From positions 1-51,151 of the forward strand of contig CALJTX010000034.1 of the NCBI GenBank assembly GCA_937975705.1: DNA of 51,151 nt, read 5' to 3'. Each line of letters starts with the position of its first letter. The stretch's first letter is position 1. The notes under the pieces were generated by a model that was not told the origin of the DNA, ran no database searches, and saw nothing but the letters and a program-made list of their open reading frames with translations. Below are positions 41,416 to 50,006 of the stretch, piece after piece. The position numbers and the translations under genes are program-made. This stretch comes from an uncultured Flavobacteriia bacterium (GTDB lineage: Bacteria; Bacteroidota; Bacteroidia; Flavobacteriales_D; Crocinitomicaceae).

Positions 41416-41738
41416 ATTTAGTGAATCGCGGATTTATTTTCATCAAGCCAAAACCAGCATTTATAGAATGGGCCAAGCATTTCGATCCGGAGCTACTCAT
41501 TGACGAGCAAGCTGAAGGCAGTGTTTACCTCATTGAAGAAGAGTTCTGGGACGACGAACTACTACTGCAGTCTTACGCTAAAAAAATAGCGCGACAAGAG
41601 TTTGGCAGCATAAGTGAAGATGAAACGCAATGGGCAAAGTGGACTACAATTGAAGACTTTGAAGCACTTTTTTACGTTGAAATTGGCTGTACTTGTCTTG
41701 ATTTGCGCAAAGAGCCGCTTGAAAAAGAAGCCATTTAA
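41412..41738 (+). CDS. Small acidic cytosolic protein, unknown
   Basis: A 108-residue acidic protein without signal peptide (NRGFIFIKPKPAFIEWAKHF, YLIEEEFWDDELLLQSYAKK, FYVEIGCTCLDL). It belongs to a set of short conserved proteins seen in Bacteroidota, but I cannot name a function. Its ATG overlaps the stop of the lipoprotein gene before it. It is convergent with the CYTH gene 24 bases away. Confidence 0.7.
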   Translation: MNLVNRGFIFIKPKPAFIEWAKHFDPELLIDEQAEGSVYLIEEEFWDDELLLQSYAKKIARQEFGSISEDETQWAKWTTIEDFEALFYVEIGCTCLDLRKEPLEKEAI

Positions 41739-41762
41739 ACGCTTTGCGCAAAACTAAAAAAG

Positions 41763-42245
41763 CTACAGACGATCGATTAAATTCGAATTGAGGTAGGCCG
41801 GATCAAAAGTTACTTCTTCACCCAACCAATCGGGCTTGTCAAAATATTGCGCTTCGTCTGAAAGTTCGAGCTCTGCAATGAGCAGTCCCTCGAGTGCGCC
41901 ATGAAACACATCGAGCTCCCAGGTATCCGTTCCATTTTGAATATAGTACCGCGTTTTGTGCAGGCAGGGCAAGTTGGCTTCGGCTATCATCTCGTCGGCT
42001 TCGTCTTGCGGAATTTCGTACTCAAACTCGCTTCTTGTAAGGCCTGTTCCTAATTTGATGGTAAAAAAAGCCATATTATCGGTAACCCGAATGCGCACGG
42101 AGCGATCGCTGCCACGCAACAAGTAGGCTTGCTTCAACTCGCGCTGACCAATACATTTTGCTTGTTTCCAAGTATCATTGGCCACTAGAAACTTCCGTTC
42201 TATTTCTTTCAAGATTCGATTTTTTGCATTATTTTTACCCCGCAT
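41763..42245 (-). CDS. CYTH-domain protein (triphosphate tunnel metalloenzyme)
   Basis: About 160 residues forming one CYTH domain. The signature EIERKFLV is near the start, then QAYLLRG, RSVRIRVTDNMAFFTIK (Arg/Lys pairs lining the tunnel), EFEYEIP, KTRYYI and LIAELELSDEAQ (Glu metal ligands). Bacterial stand-alone CYTH enzymes usually hydrolyse inorganic triphosphate; a few are class IV adenylate cyclases. The start is uncertain: ATGs at 42266 and 42245 and a TTG at 42212 are all in frame, and the TTG lies closest to the signature. The -7 element at 42278 fits the ATG starts. Confidence 0.88.
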   Translation of the reverse strand: MRGKNNAKNRILKEIERKFLVANDTWKQAKCIGQRELKQAYLLRGSDRSVRIRVTDNMAFFTIKLGTGLTRSEFEYEIPQDEADEMIAEANLPCLHKTRYYIQNGTDTWELDVFHGALEGLLIAELELSDEAQYFDKPDWLGEEVTFDPAYLNSNLIDRL

Positions 42246-42277
42246 GCAACCAAAAGTTGTTGCCATGCGTCCAAACA

Positions 42278-42285
42278 CAAAACTA
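42278..42285 (-). promoter_or_regulatory. -7 promoter element for the CYTH gene
   Basis: The reverse strand reads TAGTTTTG, a full match to TAnnTTTG; predicted start near 42274, eight bases before the ATG at 42266. Confidence 0.45.
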
Positions 42286-42295
42286 ATCTTTCTAT

Positions 42296-42697
42296 ATGAA
42301 ACTGCGCATTACTTTTTTCAGCTTGCTTTTAGGTAGCAGCTCTTTATTTGCTCAAAAATCTATCGATCAGGCAGGTGTAAAAATTACCACAGCTCCATTG
42401 CATTGCGATGTACCAGCTGAAGGCTACCAAGCCGACCTCATTGCCCTCACAATCACCAACACTACTAACGAAGTCAAAACTGTATCCTATAGCTTTGAAT
42501 TGTACTACGATGAAAATTGTGCCACTTGTGGCCACGACGAATACCTCTACACACAAATTTTGCAGCCCAACCAAACCCTTCAAGGCGTTTGTTTAGACCG
42601 CAACAACATGGGCTTAACCATTTTTGACCACATGCCAGCTCACCTTACAAAAACCAAACTAACCGACTTCAATATCCGAAGCGTAACGGTTCAGTAA
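42296..42697 (+). CDS. Small exported protein of unknown function
   Basis: A 133-residue protein with a signal peptide (1-19, ending SLFAQ) and an Ig-like beta domain (DLIALTITNTTNEVKTVSYSF, ELYYDENCATCGHDEY). Four cysteines (in LHCDV, NCATCG and GVCLD) could make disulfides. The family was not recognised. It lies 19 bases before the adhesin gene and may be co-transcribed with it. Confidence 0.72.
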   Translation: MKLRITFFSLLLGSSSLFAQKSIDQAGVKITTAPLHCDVPAEGYQADLIALTITNTTNEVKTVSYSFELYYDENCATCGHDEYLYTQILQPNQTLQGVCLDRNNMGLTIFDHMPAHLTKTKLTDFNIRSVTVQ

Positions 42698-42716
42698 ACC
42701 TACTACCTCCTACCCC

Positions 42717-44963
42717 ATGAAACTACAGCATCTCATTACAGGGCTTGCGCTTACTCTTGGATTTATCCAAACCACACAAGCACAATGTACCGTTCAGGCA
42801 ATTGCCCAAGACACTATCGTTCCGTGTAACGGATCCACTACACTTAGTGTAAATGGAACCGGCACCAGCGTTGTGGCCTTCAGTGAAAACTTCAATGCAG
42901 GCCAACCTGTTGGTTGGGACTTCTCTCAAGTTGTTACCATTGCCAACAACACCTGCGGCGTTCCATCTTTAGATGGCTCAGATTTCATGTGGATGGGTAA
43001 CCAATCCGTTGCGCCTCGCGTAATGGCAACAGTTCCTCTTGATGTATCAGCTGGTGGTACAGTTTGCTTTGAAATGCGCTATGCTATACAAGCACAGGCC
43101 TCTCCTTGCGAAGGCCCCGATTTAGCAAGTGAAGGTGTTTACCTTCAGTATTCCATCGATAACGGCGCCACCTGGACCACCATGAACTACTGGAGCCCTA
43201 ATGGCGGCTATGATTCTTACATGACTTCCTGGAACAACTACTGCGAGAACATTCCGGTTGCCGCCCAAACAGCGACCACCAAATTCCGCTGGACACAACT
43301 CGCCGTTTCTGGTGCACCCTATGATCACTGGGGCCTAGACAACATTGCCATTTCAGCGGCCATCCCGAACTACACCATCACTTGGCTTCACGACAACTAC
43401 TCTTACCCTACAGGTGTCTACTCCGGTAACAACCCAACGCCTGTTTCACCTACCGGCACCACTAGCTACATCGTCATGATGACCGACAGCACCAACACGT
43501 GCTACGACACCATCACACTCACTATCTCTTACCCTCAAATTGATAGCATCATCGAGACCAACCCAACCTGTGGAAGCAGCAACGGTAGTTTAGACGCGAG
43601 TGCTTCTGGCGGAGCAGGTGGCTACACTTACAGCATAAACAATGGTGTCAATTTTCAAGCGAGCGGCACCTTCAGTGGCCTTGGCATCAACAACTACACC
43701 GTCATTTTAGTGGACCAAAACAACTGCTCAGACACCATGCAAGCCGCCCTAATTGGGGTAGACTCCGTAGAAATTAGCAATATGGTCGTCACCACGACCA
43801 CCTGTGGTCTAGATAATGGCATCATCGACCTTACAATTACAGGCGGTACACCCAACTACCAGTACAGCCTTACAAATGGTTCAACTTTTTCAGCGAGCCC
43901 GATTTTCAATAACCTCGTACCCGGAACATATCAAGTCTACGTAGAAGACGTCAATGGTTGTTTTGACTCCACAACAGCTACCATTTACCCTTCTACCAAT
44001 CCGCTGCTTGGCCAAACAACAAGTACCCTCGAATTTTGTAGCCTTCAAGATGGCAGCATCAGTACAAGTGCCACCTTAGGTATTTCTCCTTATGTCTTTG
44101 TATTGCACCAGGGGCCAACCCTTGTAGCAACCAGCCCAACCGGAGCTTTCAACAACCTCAATTCAGGTAGCTACTGGGTAACCGTAATTGATCAAATTGG
44201 TTGTGCAGACAGCACCTTAATGGTTGTAGACAGTATTCCAGCTCCTATTTCACCAATGGTAGACACCGTATTGTGTAACCTCACATTACAAGTCTTTGGA
44301 GTACTTTCCTACACAGGAAGCAACTGGTCTGCTAACTCAACTGACATTTCTTTTAGCAATGCAGCAGGTCAAAATCCTTTAATTACAGCTGATACAGCCG
44401 GTATTTACTTGATCAATCTACAAGATACCGTTTGTAACTTCAACGAAACGTTCAGCCTAACATTTGTAGCAGACCCATACACCTCTATTCTAGACACCAC
44501 ACTTTGTATCGGAGAAACCGCTACCCTAGCAGCCATTCAGCAACCACAAAACGTGAGTTACCTTTGGAGCACGGGCGCCACTACCCCAACAATCCAAGTA
44601 ACCGTTCCGGGCAATTACCTGATTTCTACCACCAACATGTGTGGCACAATCATCGATACCGCCACCATCGACTTCTATTTTTGTGACATCGAACTTCCGA
44701 ACGTATTTACACCAAACGGCGATGGCAACAACGACTACTTCCAAATGTTGTTCTATGGCGGTCTCAGCACTTTTGAATGCATCATCGTGAACCGTTGGGG
44801 CAATACCGTCCGCGAATTCACAGACCCTGCATTCCAATGGGATGGCACCGATGAAAAAGGCGACAAAATGGAAGAAGGTGTTTACTTTTATGTAGCCCGT
44901 ACCATTACCAATGCAGGAGACGACATTGAAAAACATGGCCTTGTACACCTCGTAAGAGAATAG
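42717..44963 (+). CDS. SprB-repeat surface adhesin with T9SS type B (gliding) C-terminal domain
   Basis: A 748-residue exported protein. Signal peptide 1-22 (ending TQAQ). Residues about 55-220 (FSENFNAGQPVGWDFSQ, YLQYSIDNGATWTTMNYW) form a jelly-roll domain of the reelin or MAM-like type. Then come three SprB-type repeats (about 275-500), each with a Cys-Gly/Asn start and a ...G.Y.YS...G.....F..L..G.Y.V...D..GC pattern. The last 90 residues, NVFTPNGDGNNDYFQ to the end, are the type B T9SS sorting domain (gliding motility-associated, CHU_C). It should be secreted by T9SS and stay on the surface. A role in adhesion or gliding is inferred from SprB. Confidence 0.9.
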   Translation: MKLQHLITGLALTLGFIQTTQAQCTVQAIAQDTIVPCNGSTTLSVNGTGTSVVAFSENFNAGQPVGWDFSQVVTIANNTCGVPSLDGSDFMWMGNQSVAPRVMATVPLDVSAGGTVCFEMRYAIQAQASPCEGPDLASEGVYLQYSIDNGATWTTMNYWSPNGGYDSYMTSWNNYCENIPVAAQTATTKFRWTQLAVSGAPYDHWGLDNIAISAAIPNYTITWLHDNYSYPTGVYSGNNPTPVSPTGTTSYIVMMTDSTNTCYDTITLTISYPQIDSIIETNPTCGSSNGSLDASASGGAGGYTYSINNGVNFQASGTFSGLGINNYTVILVDQNNCSDTMQAALIGVDSVEISNMVVTTTTCGLDNGIIDLTITGGTPNYQYSLTNGSTFSASPIFNNLVPGTYQVYVEDVNGCFDSTTATIYPSTNPLLGQTTSTLEFCSLQDGSISTSATLGISPYVFVLHQGPTLVATSPTGAFNNLNSGSYWVTVIDQIGCADSTLMVVDSIPAPISPMVDTVLCNLTLQVFGVLSYTGSNWSANSTDISFSNAAGQNPLITADTAGIYLINLQDTVCNFNETFSLTFVADPYTSILDTTLCIGETATLAAIQQPQNVSYLWSTGATTPTIQVTVPGNYLISTTNMCGTIIDTATIDFYFCDIELPNVFTPNGDGNNDYFQMLFYGGLSTFECIIVNRWGNTVREFTDPAFQWDGTDEKGDKMEEGVYFYVARTITNAGDDIEKHGLVHLVRE

Positions 44964-44973
44964 CTTTAATTGC

Positions 44974-44981
44974 TATCTTTG
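44974..44981 (+). promoter_or_regulatory. -7 promoter element just before the sugar dehydratase start
   Basis: TATCTTTG is a full match to TAnnTTTG, three bases before the GTG at 44985. The predicted transcription start would coincide with that codon, so the mRNA may be leaderless. Confidence 0.45.
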
Positions 44982-44984
44982 TGT

Positions 44985-46862
44985 GTGCTTGAACTCAAAA
45001 AAAATACACCAAGATGGGTAATTGTCGCTTTTGACTTACTGATACATCTTTTTGCACTATTCTTTGCTTACTTAATCCGCTTTGACCTCAAGGCGGATTT
45101 TTCTTTGATTGCCACCGAGTGGGCTATTTTGTCTAAATCGATTTGGTATTTCATCATCGTAAAGCTTTTTGTTTTTGCGGCCTTTCAGATCCATCAAGGA
45201 CTGGTCAGACACAGCTCTACTGCAGATTTCAAACGCATCTTTATGGCTGAAACCAGCGCTACCTTACTCTTTATCTTGGGTAGTATGGTTCGTTTTTATC
45301 AACTCGACGGCTTTTTCTTATTTCCGAATTCTGTCCTGATCATGGAATTCATTTTTAGCACTGCTTTTGTCATTTCCGGACGCTTTATTGTCAAACTACT
45401 CTACCTAGAATACACCAGAGACAAGGGTGAGGAAGAAGCCATTCTGATTTTTGGTGCAGGTATTTCAGGCCAACTCACCAAGCGCCTCATCGAAAAAGAT
45501 ACCGCCAACTTACAGCACGTTGTTGGTTTTATTGACGAAGCTCAGCACCTCAAAGACAAGCGTATTGAAGGTGCTAGAGTCTACCCACTCTCCTCGTTGG
45601 CCAGACTTAAAGACAAATACAAAGTCGCAACACTTGTGATTGCCGTGCAGCAAATTGAGCGCGACAAATTACAAGAACTCGCTGAGCTCGCCCTGGATTT
45701 AGGGCTGCAAATCAAGCGTGTACCCGAAGCGCGCGCCTGGGTCAATGGCGCTTTTGAAGTAAGGGAACTCAAAAAAATCGACATCAATAGTTTGTTAGGC
45801 AGGGCAGTGATTACGGTCAATAACCCAAAACTTGAACAACATTTTCTCAATAAAACGATATTAGTAACGGGCGCAGCAGGGAGTATTGGCAGCGGATTGG
45901 CAACAGCGCTTTTGCAATACAAAGCCGCCAAACTCATTTTTCTGGATCAAGCCGAATCTGCACTTTTTGAACTCGAACAACGCTTCAAGCGCCAAGCCCA
46001 CGCGATTCAAATTGAATACGTCATTGGCGATATCTGCGATGCACAGCGCATGAAAAGGTTATTTGCGCTCTACCAACCCCAAATTGTTTTCCATGCTGCG
46101 GCCTACAAACATGTGCCTTTAATGGAAGCCAATCCGGCAGAGGCCATCAGAAACAATATCGGCGGCACCCAACTTCTTGCCCAACTAGCGGCGCAGCATC
46201 AGGCCGAACAATTCATCATGATTTCGACAGATAAGGCTGTCAACCCTACCAATGTAATGGGCGCATCTAAGCGCATCGCCGAAATGTTGGTCAGCGAACT
46301 CAATACCAACCAACAAACAGCTTATGTCACGACGCGTTTTGGCAATGTTTTGGGCTCAAATGGTTCGGTTATTCCGCTTTTTGAAAAACAAATTGCCAGT
46401 GGCGGCCCCATCACGCTTACCGACGAACGCATCACGCGCTTTTTCATGACCATACCTGAGGCCTGTCAATTGGTACTAGAGGCAGCCACCATGGGCAACG
46501 GTGGTGAGATATTTGTTTTTGACATGGGTGCGCCTGTCAAAATCCTGGACTTAGCCAAAAAAATGATCCAGCTTTCAGGGCTCAGACCTTACACAGACAT
46601 CGATATTCAAGTGACGGGGTTGCGCCCAGGTGAAAAACTCTACGAAGAAGTATTGGCCAACGCAGAAAATACCATCGCGACCTATCATCCGCAAATTTTA
46701 ATTGCACAAACAAGACCCACCACTCCTAATCAAGCCCAATTGATCAACGAATTGCTGACAACAGCCGATCAACAAGAAAATGAAGCGAGTGTGCGCCTCA
46801 TGAAACAAATTGTTCCCGAATTTATCTCCAATAACTCCTCTTATCAAAAATTAGACGCATGA
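44985..46862 (+). CDS. FlaA1/CapD/WbpM-type UDP-sugar 4,6-dehydratase, membrane bound
   Basis: About 625 residues. Four hydrophobic segments (about 10-145) anchor the protein. A first Rossmann fold (ILIFGAGISGQ) is followed by the catalytic SDR domain with TGAAGSIGSGL (NAD binding), HAAAYKHVPLME, and STDKAVNPTNVMGASKR, where Met takes the place of the usual Tyr of YxxxK as in FlaA1/WbpM. It converts a UDP-HexNAc to the 4-keto-6-deoxy sugar for surface glycans or glycoprotein sugars. No glycan cluster is next to it. The start is uncertain: TTG 44970, TTG 44979 and GTG 44985 are all in frame; GTG was chosen. It overlaps the thioesterase by 4 bases. Confidence 0.9.
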   Translation: MLELKKNTPRWVIVAFDLLIHLFALFFAYLIRFDLKADFSLIATEWAILSKSIWYFIIVKLFVFAAFQIHQGLVRHSSTADFKRIFMAETSATLLFILGSMVRFYQLDGFFLFPNSVLIMEFIFSTAFVISGRFIVKLLYLEYTRDKGEEEAILIFGAGISGQLTKRLIEKDTANLQHVVGFIDEAQHLKDKRIEGARVYPLSSLARLKDKYKVATLVIAVQQIERDKLQELAELALDLGLQIKRVPEARAWVNGAFEVRELKKIDINSLLGRAVITVNNPKLEQHFLNKTILVTGAAGSIGSGLATALLQYKAAKLIFLDQAESALFELEQRFKRQAHAIQIEYVIGDICDAQRMKRLFALYQPQIVFHAAAYKHVPLMEANPAEAIRNNIGGTQLLAQLAAQHQAEQFIMISTDKAVNPTNVMGASKRIAEMLVSELNTNQQTAYVTTRFGNVLGSNGSVIPLFEKQIASGGPITLTDERITRFFMTIPEACQLVLEAATMGNGGEIFVFDMGAPVKILDLAKKMIQLSGLRPYTDIDIQVTGLRPGEKLYEEVLANAENTIATYHPQILIAQTRPTTPNQAQLINELLTTADQQENEASVRLMKQIVPEFISNNSSYQKLDA

Positions 46863-47257
46863 TTCAACCCGCAGCGATACAAGTCCGACTTACAGATATC
46901 GACATATTAGGACACGTCAATAACTCCATTTATTTGACCTATTTTGAAATGACACGCATCCATTATTTTAGTCAACTGGTCGGCCCAGATTGGGATTGGA
47001 TGGAAAACGGAGTGGTTTTGGTTCAAAATGAAGTACAATATCATGCGCCCGTTTATTTAGCCGATGCACCACAAATACACATGTTTTGTACCAAAATTGG
47101 CAACAAGAGTTTTACGCTAGGTTATGAACTTTATGTAAAAGGTGAGCTCAGAACAACCGGAAGCAGCACTCTTGTAGGCTTCAACTCCAACAAACAACAG
47201 AGCATCGAAATACCAGCGCGCATGAAAGAAGCGCTTTTAGCAATGCCTCAAAAATAA
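46859..47257 (+). CDS. Hotdog-fold acyl-CoA thioesterase (4HBT family)
   Basis: A 132-residue hotdog-fold protein. VRLTDIDILGHVNNSIYLTYFE is the 4HBT/YbgC signature with the catalytic Asp, and VVLVQNEVQYHAPVYLAD is the following strand. It would hydrolyse acyl-CoA or acyl-ACP; substrate unknown. It overlaps the preceding sugar dehydratase gene by 4 bases, without an obvious functional tie. Confidence 0.9.
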   Translation: MIQPAAIQVRLTDIDILGHVNNSIYLTYFEMTRIHYFSQLVGPDWDWMENGVVLVQNEVQYHAPVYLADAPQIHMFCTKIGNKSFTLGYELYVKGELRTTGSSTLVGFNSNKQQSIEIPARMKEALLAMPQK

Positions 47258-47267
47258 AAAGTTACCG

Positions 47268-48182
47268 ATGAAGCGCCCTCTTTTCACGTTGTTGTTGCTC
47301 ATGTGCTTTTGCGCACAGGCACAAATACCTGAACCATGCAAGACGACAAGGCAGGTTTGCCCTATGAACAACGTCAAGTTTTGTCATGAAAGTGTGGCCT
47401 TTGATGAAGAACACAACCTTTATTTGTTGCGCAAAGACTACGCTACACCTTACACGGGTAGTTGCGTGAGCTGTTATCCAAGTTTTACCATTGAAGAAAA
47501 ACTGAATTTCACTAACGGTAGACGCCAAGGAATCGATACCTCATACTACAAAAGCGGCTGCTTGCAATCGATCCAAAGTTATCAGATTGGCCTTCAAGAC
47601 GGACCAACCTACGTGTATTACGACTCTACCAACCGCGTGCAATATGAAATCTGGTATCAAGGTGGCCAACTCCATGGACCTTCTATTCAGTTCAACCGAC
47701 AGACCGGAGACACGCTCGCTTACAAACACTACAAAGCAGGCAAGCTCGATGGTCCACAACGCACTTACCTCCCCAATGGTCAATTAAGAAAAGTGAGCAA
47801 TTATGCTGAGGGTTTGGCTGAAGGAGCTCAAATTACCTACAATGCGAGCGGGCAAAAAGAGAGTGAAATCAATTTCAAAGCAGGAAAGAAACACGGCACC
47901 TGGACCTACTATTTTGACAGCGGCAAAACAGCCCGTACTGAAACCTGGAAAGACGGCAAAAAGAATGGTCTCTTTGCAAGCTACAATGAATTAGGCAAGA
48001 TCTTAAGTACCGAAAAATATGCTGCTGGACTCCCTATTGGCCTGCACCAAACATTTTACGCCGACGGTAAACTCAACTATTCTTGCACCTACTCCAACAA
48101 AGGCGAGAAACTCGAAGAATATGTGATTGACCAATACGGCGTCAAAAAGCAGTTATTTCCGAAAGCTAATGTGTCGGAATAA
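47268..48182 (+). CDS. Exported YwqK/MORN-repeat protein
   Basis: A 304-residue secreted protein with a signal peptide (1-18, ending CAQAQ). A Cys-containing N-terminal segment (25-80) is followed by about eight MORN_2 repeats (KAGKLDGPQRTYLPNGQLRK, KAGKKHGTWTYYFDSGKTAR, KDGKKNGLFASYNELGKILS). It is a shorter relative of the protein at 10332-12251. The family is often called YwqK antitoxin, but no toxin is adjacent and the protein is exported. Its end overlaps the convergent TauE/SafE gene by 17 bases. Confidence 0.83.
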   Translation: MKRPLFTLLLLMCFCAQAQIPEPCKTTRQVCPMNNVKFCHESVAFDEEHNLYLLRKDYATPYTGSCVSCYPSFTIEEKLNFTNGRRQGIDTSYYKSGCLQSIQSYQIGLQDGPTYVYYDSTNRVQYEIWYQGGQLHGPSIQFNRQTGDTLAYKHYKAGKLDGPQRTYLPNGQLRKVSNYAEGLAEGAQITYNASGQKESEINFKAGKKHGTWTYYFDSGKTARTETWKDGKKNGLFASYNELGKILSTEKYAAGLPIGLHQTFYADGKLNYSCTYSNKGEKLEEYVIDQYGVKKQLFPKANVSE

Positions 48183-48927
48183 AATAGCCCAGAACCATCG
48201 TTAAACCCATTGCCAATAAGGCAATTCCTACGATGATTGACAACTTGGCATGGTTTACCTTATGAATATACTTTTTACCGACTAAAGTACCCGCTAAAGC
48301 CGACGGCACGACACACAGCATCAATTGGGTTGGGAAGTAATTAGTTAACCAAGACCCCGTAAAATATACGCTCACTCTTGTAAGGTCAACCAAAAGTGAA
48401 ATAAGAGCTGTTGTGGCTACAAAAACTATAGGTTCCATTTTGATTTTTGATAGAAACAAGGCCCTGAGTGCACCTTGATGCCCAGAAAAACCGCCAAAAA
48501 AACCACTCAATACACCTCCAAAGCGCATGGCCCAAGGACCTTGGAAAGGAAGTTTCCATTTAAAGAATTCCAAGAGGGCAAAAAACATCAGAATTGCGCC
48601 AAAAATGGGCCGAATATTTAGGGTGGTCACTTCATTTAGTTTGTTCAGAAGGAAGGCACCTAAAAAGGCAAAAAGAACGGCTGGAATGCCAAAATTTCGA
48701 AATAAGTGCCAATTGATGGACCGCGCTGTGAGCGCTACTTTTAAGATATTGTTACAAAGGTGAACGATGCCTGCCATTAAAACAGCCAGAGGTGCATCAA
48801 AATAAATCATAAATACGGGTACTAAAATCGTATTCAATCCAAAACCCGTGAAAAAGGTTGCTAGCGCTGCTAGAAAAGGAGCAACAATAAAAAGGAGCAA
48901 AGCAAATAGCATGAGTACAAAATCCAT
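48166..48927 (-). CDS. TauE/SafE-family permease, second copy
   Basis: A 253-residue inner-membrane protein with about eight hydrophobic segments. FTGFGLNTILVPVFMIYF and LSGFFGGFSGHQGALRALFL are the two half-repeat motifs of the TauE/SafE family. It is a distant relative of the permease at 14562, and lies outside the sulfur island. The frame opens at 48987 but the ATG at 48927 starts the first membrane segment. Substrate unknown (sulfite, sulfonate or other anion). Confidence 0.85.
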   Translation of the reverse strand: MDFVLMLFALLLFIVAPFLAALATFFTGFGLNTILVPVFMIYFDAPLAVLMAGIVHLCNNILKVALTARSINWHLFRNFGIPAVLFAFLGAFLLNKLNEVTTLNIRPIFGAILMFFALLEFFKWKLPFQGPWAMRFGGVLSGFFGGFSGHQGALRALFLSKIKMEPIVFVATTALISLLVDLTRVSVYFTGSWLTNYFPTQLMLCVVPSALAGTLVGKKYIHKVNHAKLSIIVGIALLAMGLTMVLGYFIPTH

Positions 48928-48936
48928 AGGTTCTTG

Positions 48937-48944
48937 TATTTTTG
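48937..48944 (+). promoter_or_regulatory. -7 promoter element for the threonine aldolase gene
   Basis: TATTTTTG is a full match to TAnnTTTG, 14 bases before the ATG at 48959, in the 31-base gap between the two divergent genes. Confidence 0.5.
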
Positions 48945-48958
48945 TTAAAAGTACAAAT

Positions 48959-49975
48959 ATGATTGATTTACGCAGCGATACCGTCACCCAACCTAGTCAA
49001 GAGATGCGCCACGCCATGGCAAATGCAGCGGTCGGAGACGACGTTTTCAAAGAAGACCCAACTGTGCGCGCACTTGAAGCCTATGGCGCAAAGTTATTTG
49101 GCAAAGCAGCTGCGCTCTTTTGCAGTTCAGGCACGCAAACCAATCAGATTGCCATCAATGTGCATGTACAACCTGGCGGAGAAGTCATTTGCCATGAAGA
49201 AAGCCATATCTACAAATACGAAGGCGGTGGCATTGCTAAAAATTCGGGGGCATCGGTGCGGCTTTTAACTGGCGACCGCGGCAGAATAACCGCTGATGCT
49301 ATTGCTCAATGGATCAATCCTGCACACGACGTCCATTTTCCACTCACCCAACTCGTCTCATTAGAAGATACAGCCAACCGCGGTGGCGGTGCGGTTTACG
49401 ATACCGCAGAACTCGCAAAAATTAGTGCGCTGTGCAAAGAACTAGGCTTACCGCTACACCTTGACGGCGCGCGCGTCTTCAATGCCCTTGCTGTCAATCA
49501 AATGCGCCCCGCAGCATACGGCGCTTTTTACGACAGCATTTCGGTCTGTTTGTCTAAAGGACTCGGCGCACCTGTTGGTTCTTTATTGATAGGCAGTACT
49601 GAATTCATCGAAAAGGCCCGTCGGGTCAGAAAAGTTTTTGGTGGCGGCATGCGTCAAGCGGGCATCATTGCAGCTGGTGGACTGTACGCCCTCGCGCACA
49701 ATGTGGAACGCCTCCAAGAAGACCATTTGCATGCAAAGCAACTCGAAGCAGCGCTGCTTCACTGTACTTGGATTCAAGAAGTAGTGCCCGTCGAAACAAA
49801 TATCGTGGTAGCCATCCTCAAAGACCACAGCCAAAGAGATCTCTTGCTAGAAAAATTGAAGCAAAAAGGTATTTCATGCATGGCTTTTGGCCCAGGAATG
49901 ATCCGGATGGTGACGCATTTGAATTTCTCGGCAGCTGATTGCGCATTTTGTGTAGAAACCCTTCAAAAAATGTAA
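48959..49975 (+). CDS. Low-specificity threonine aldolase (PLP-dependent)
   Basis: A 338-residue PLP enzyme of the beta-eliminating lyase group that cleaves L-threonine or L-allo-threonine to glycine and acetaldehyde. MIDLRSDTVTQPSQEMRHAM and VGDDVFKEDPTV are the signature start. Other parts are CSSGTQTNQIA (phosphate binding), LHLDGARVFNA (Asp to PLP nitrogen) and SVCLSKGLGAPVGS with Lys200 forming the Schiff base. The frame is open from 48848, but that part overlaps the divergent permease; the ATG at 48959 matches the family start. Confidence 0.94.
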   Translation: MIDLRSDTVTQPSQEMRHAMANAAVGDDVFKEDPTVRALEAYGAKLFGKAAALFCSSGTQTNQIAINVHVQPGGEVICHEESHIYKYEGGGIAKNSGASVRLLTGDRGRITADAIAQWINPAHDVHFPLTQLVSLEDTANRGGGAVYDTAELAKISALCKELGLPLHLDGARVFNALAVNQMRPAAYGAFYDSISVCLSKGLGAPVGSLLIGSTEFIEKARRVRKVFGGGMRQAGIIAAGGLYALAHNVERLQEDHLHAKQLEAALLHCTWIQEVVPVETNIVVAILKDHSQRDLLLEKLKQKGISCMAFGPGMIRMVTHLNFSAADCAFCVETLQKM

Positions 49976-50006
49976 CTTTTTAGACCAACTGCGTTAAACT
50001 CAGGTG

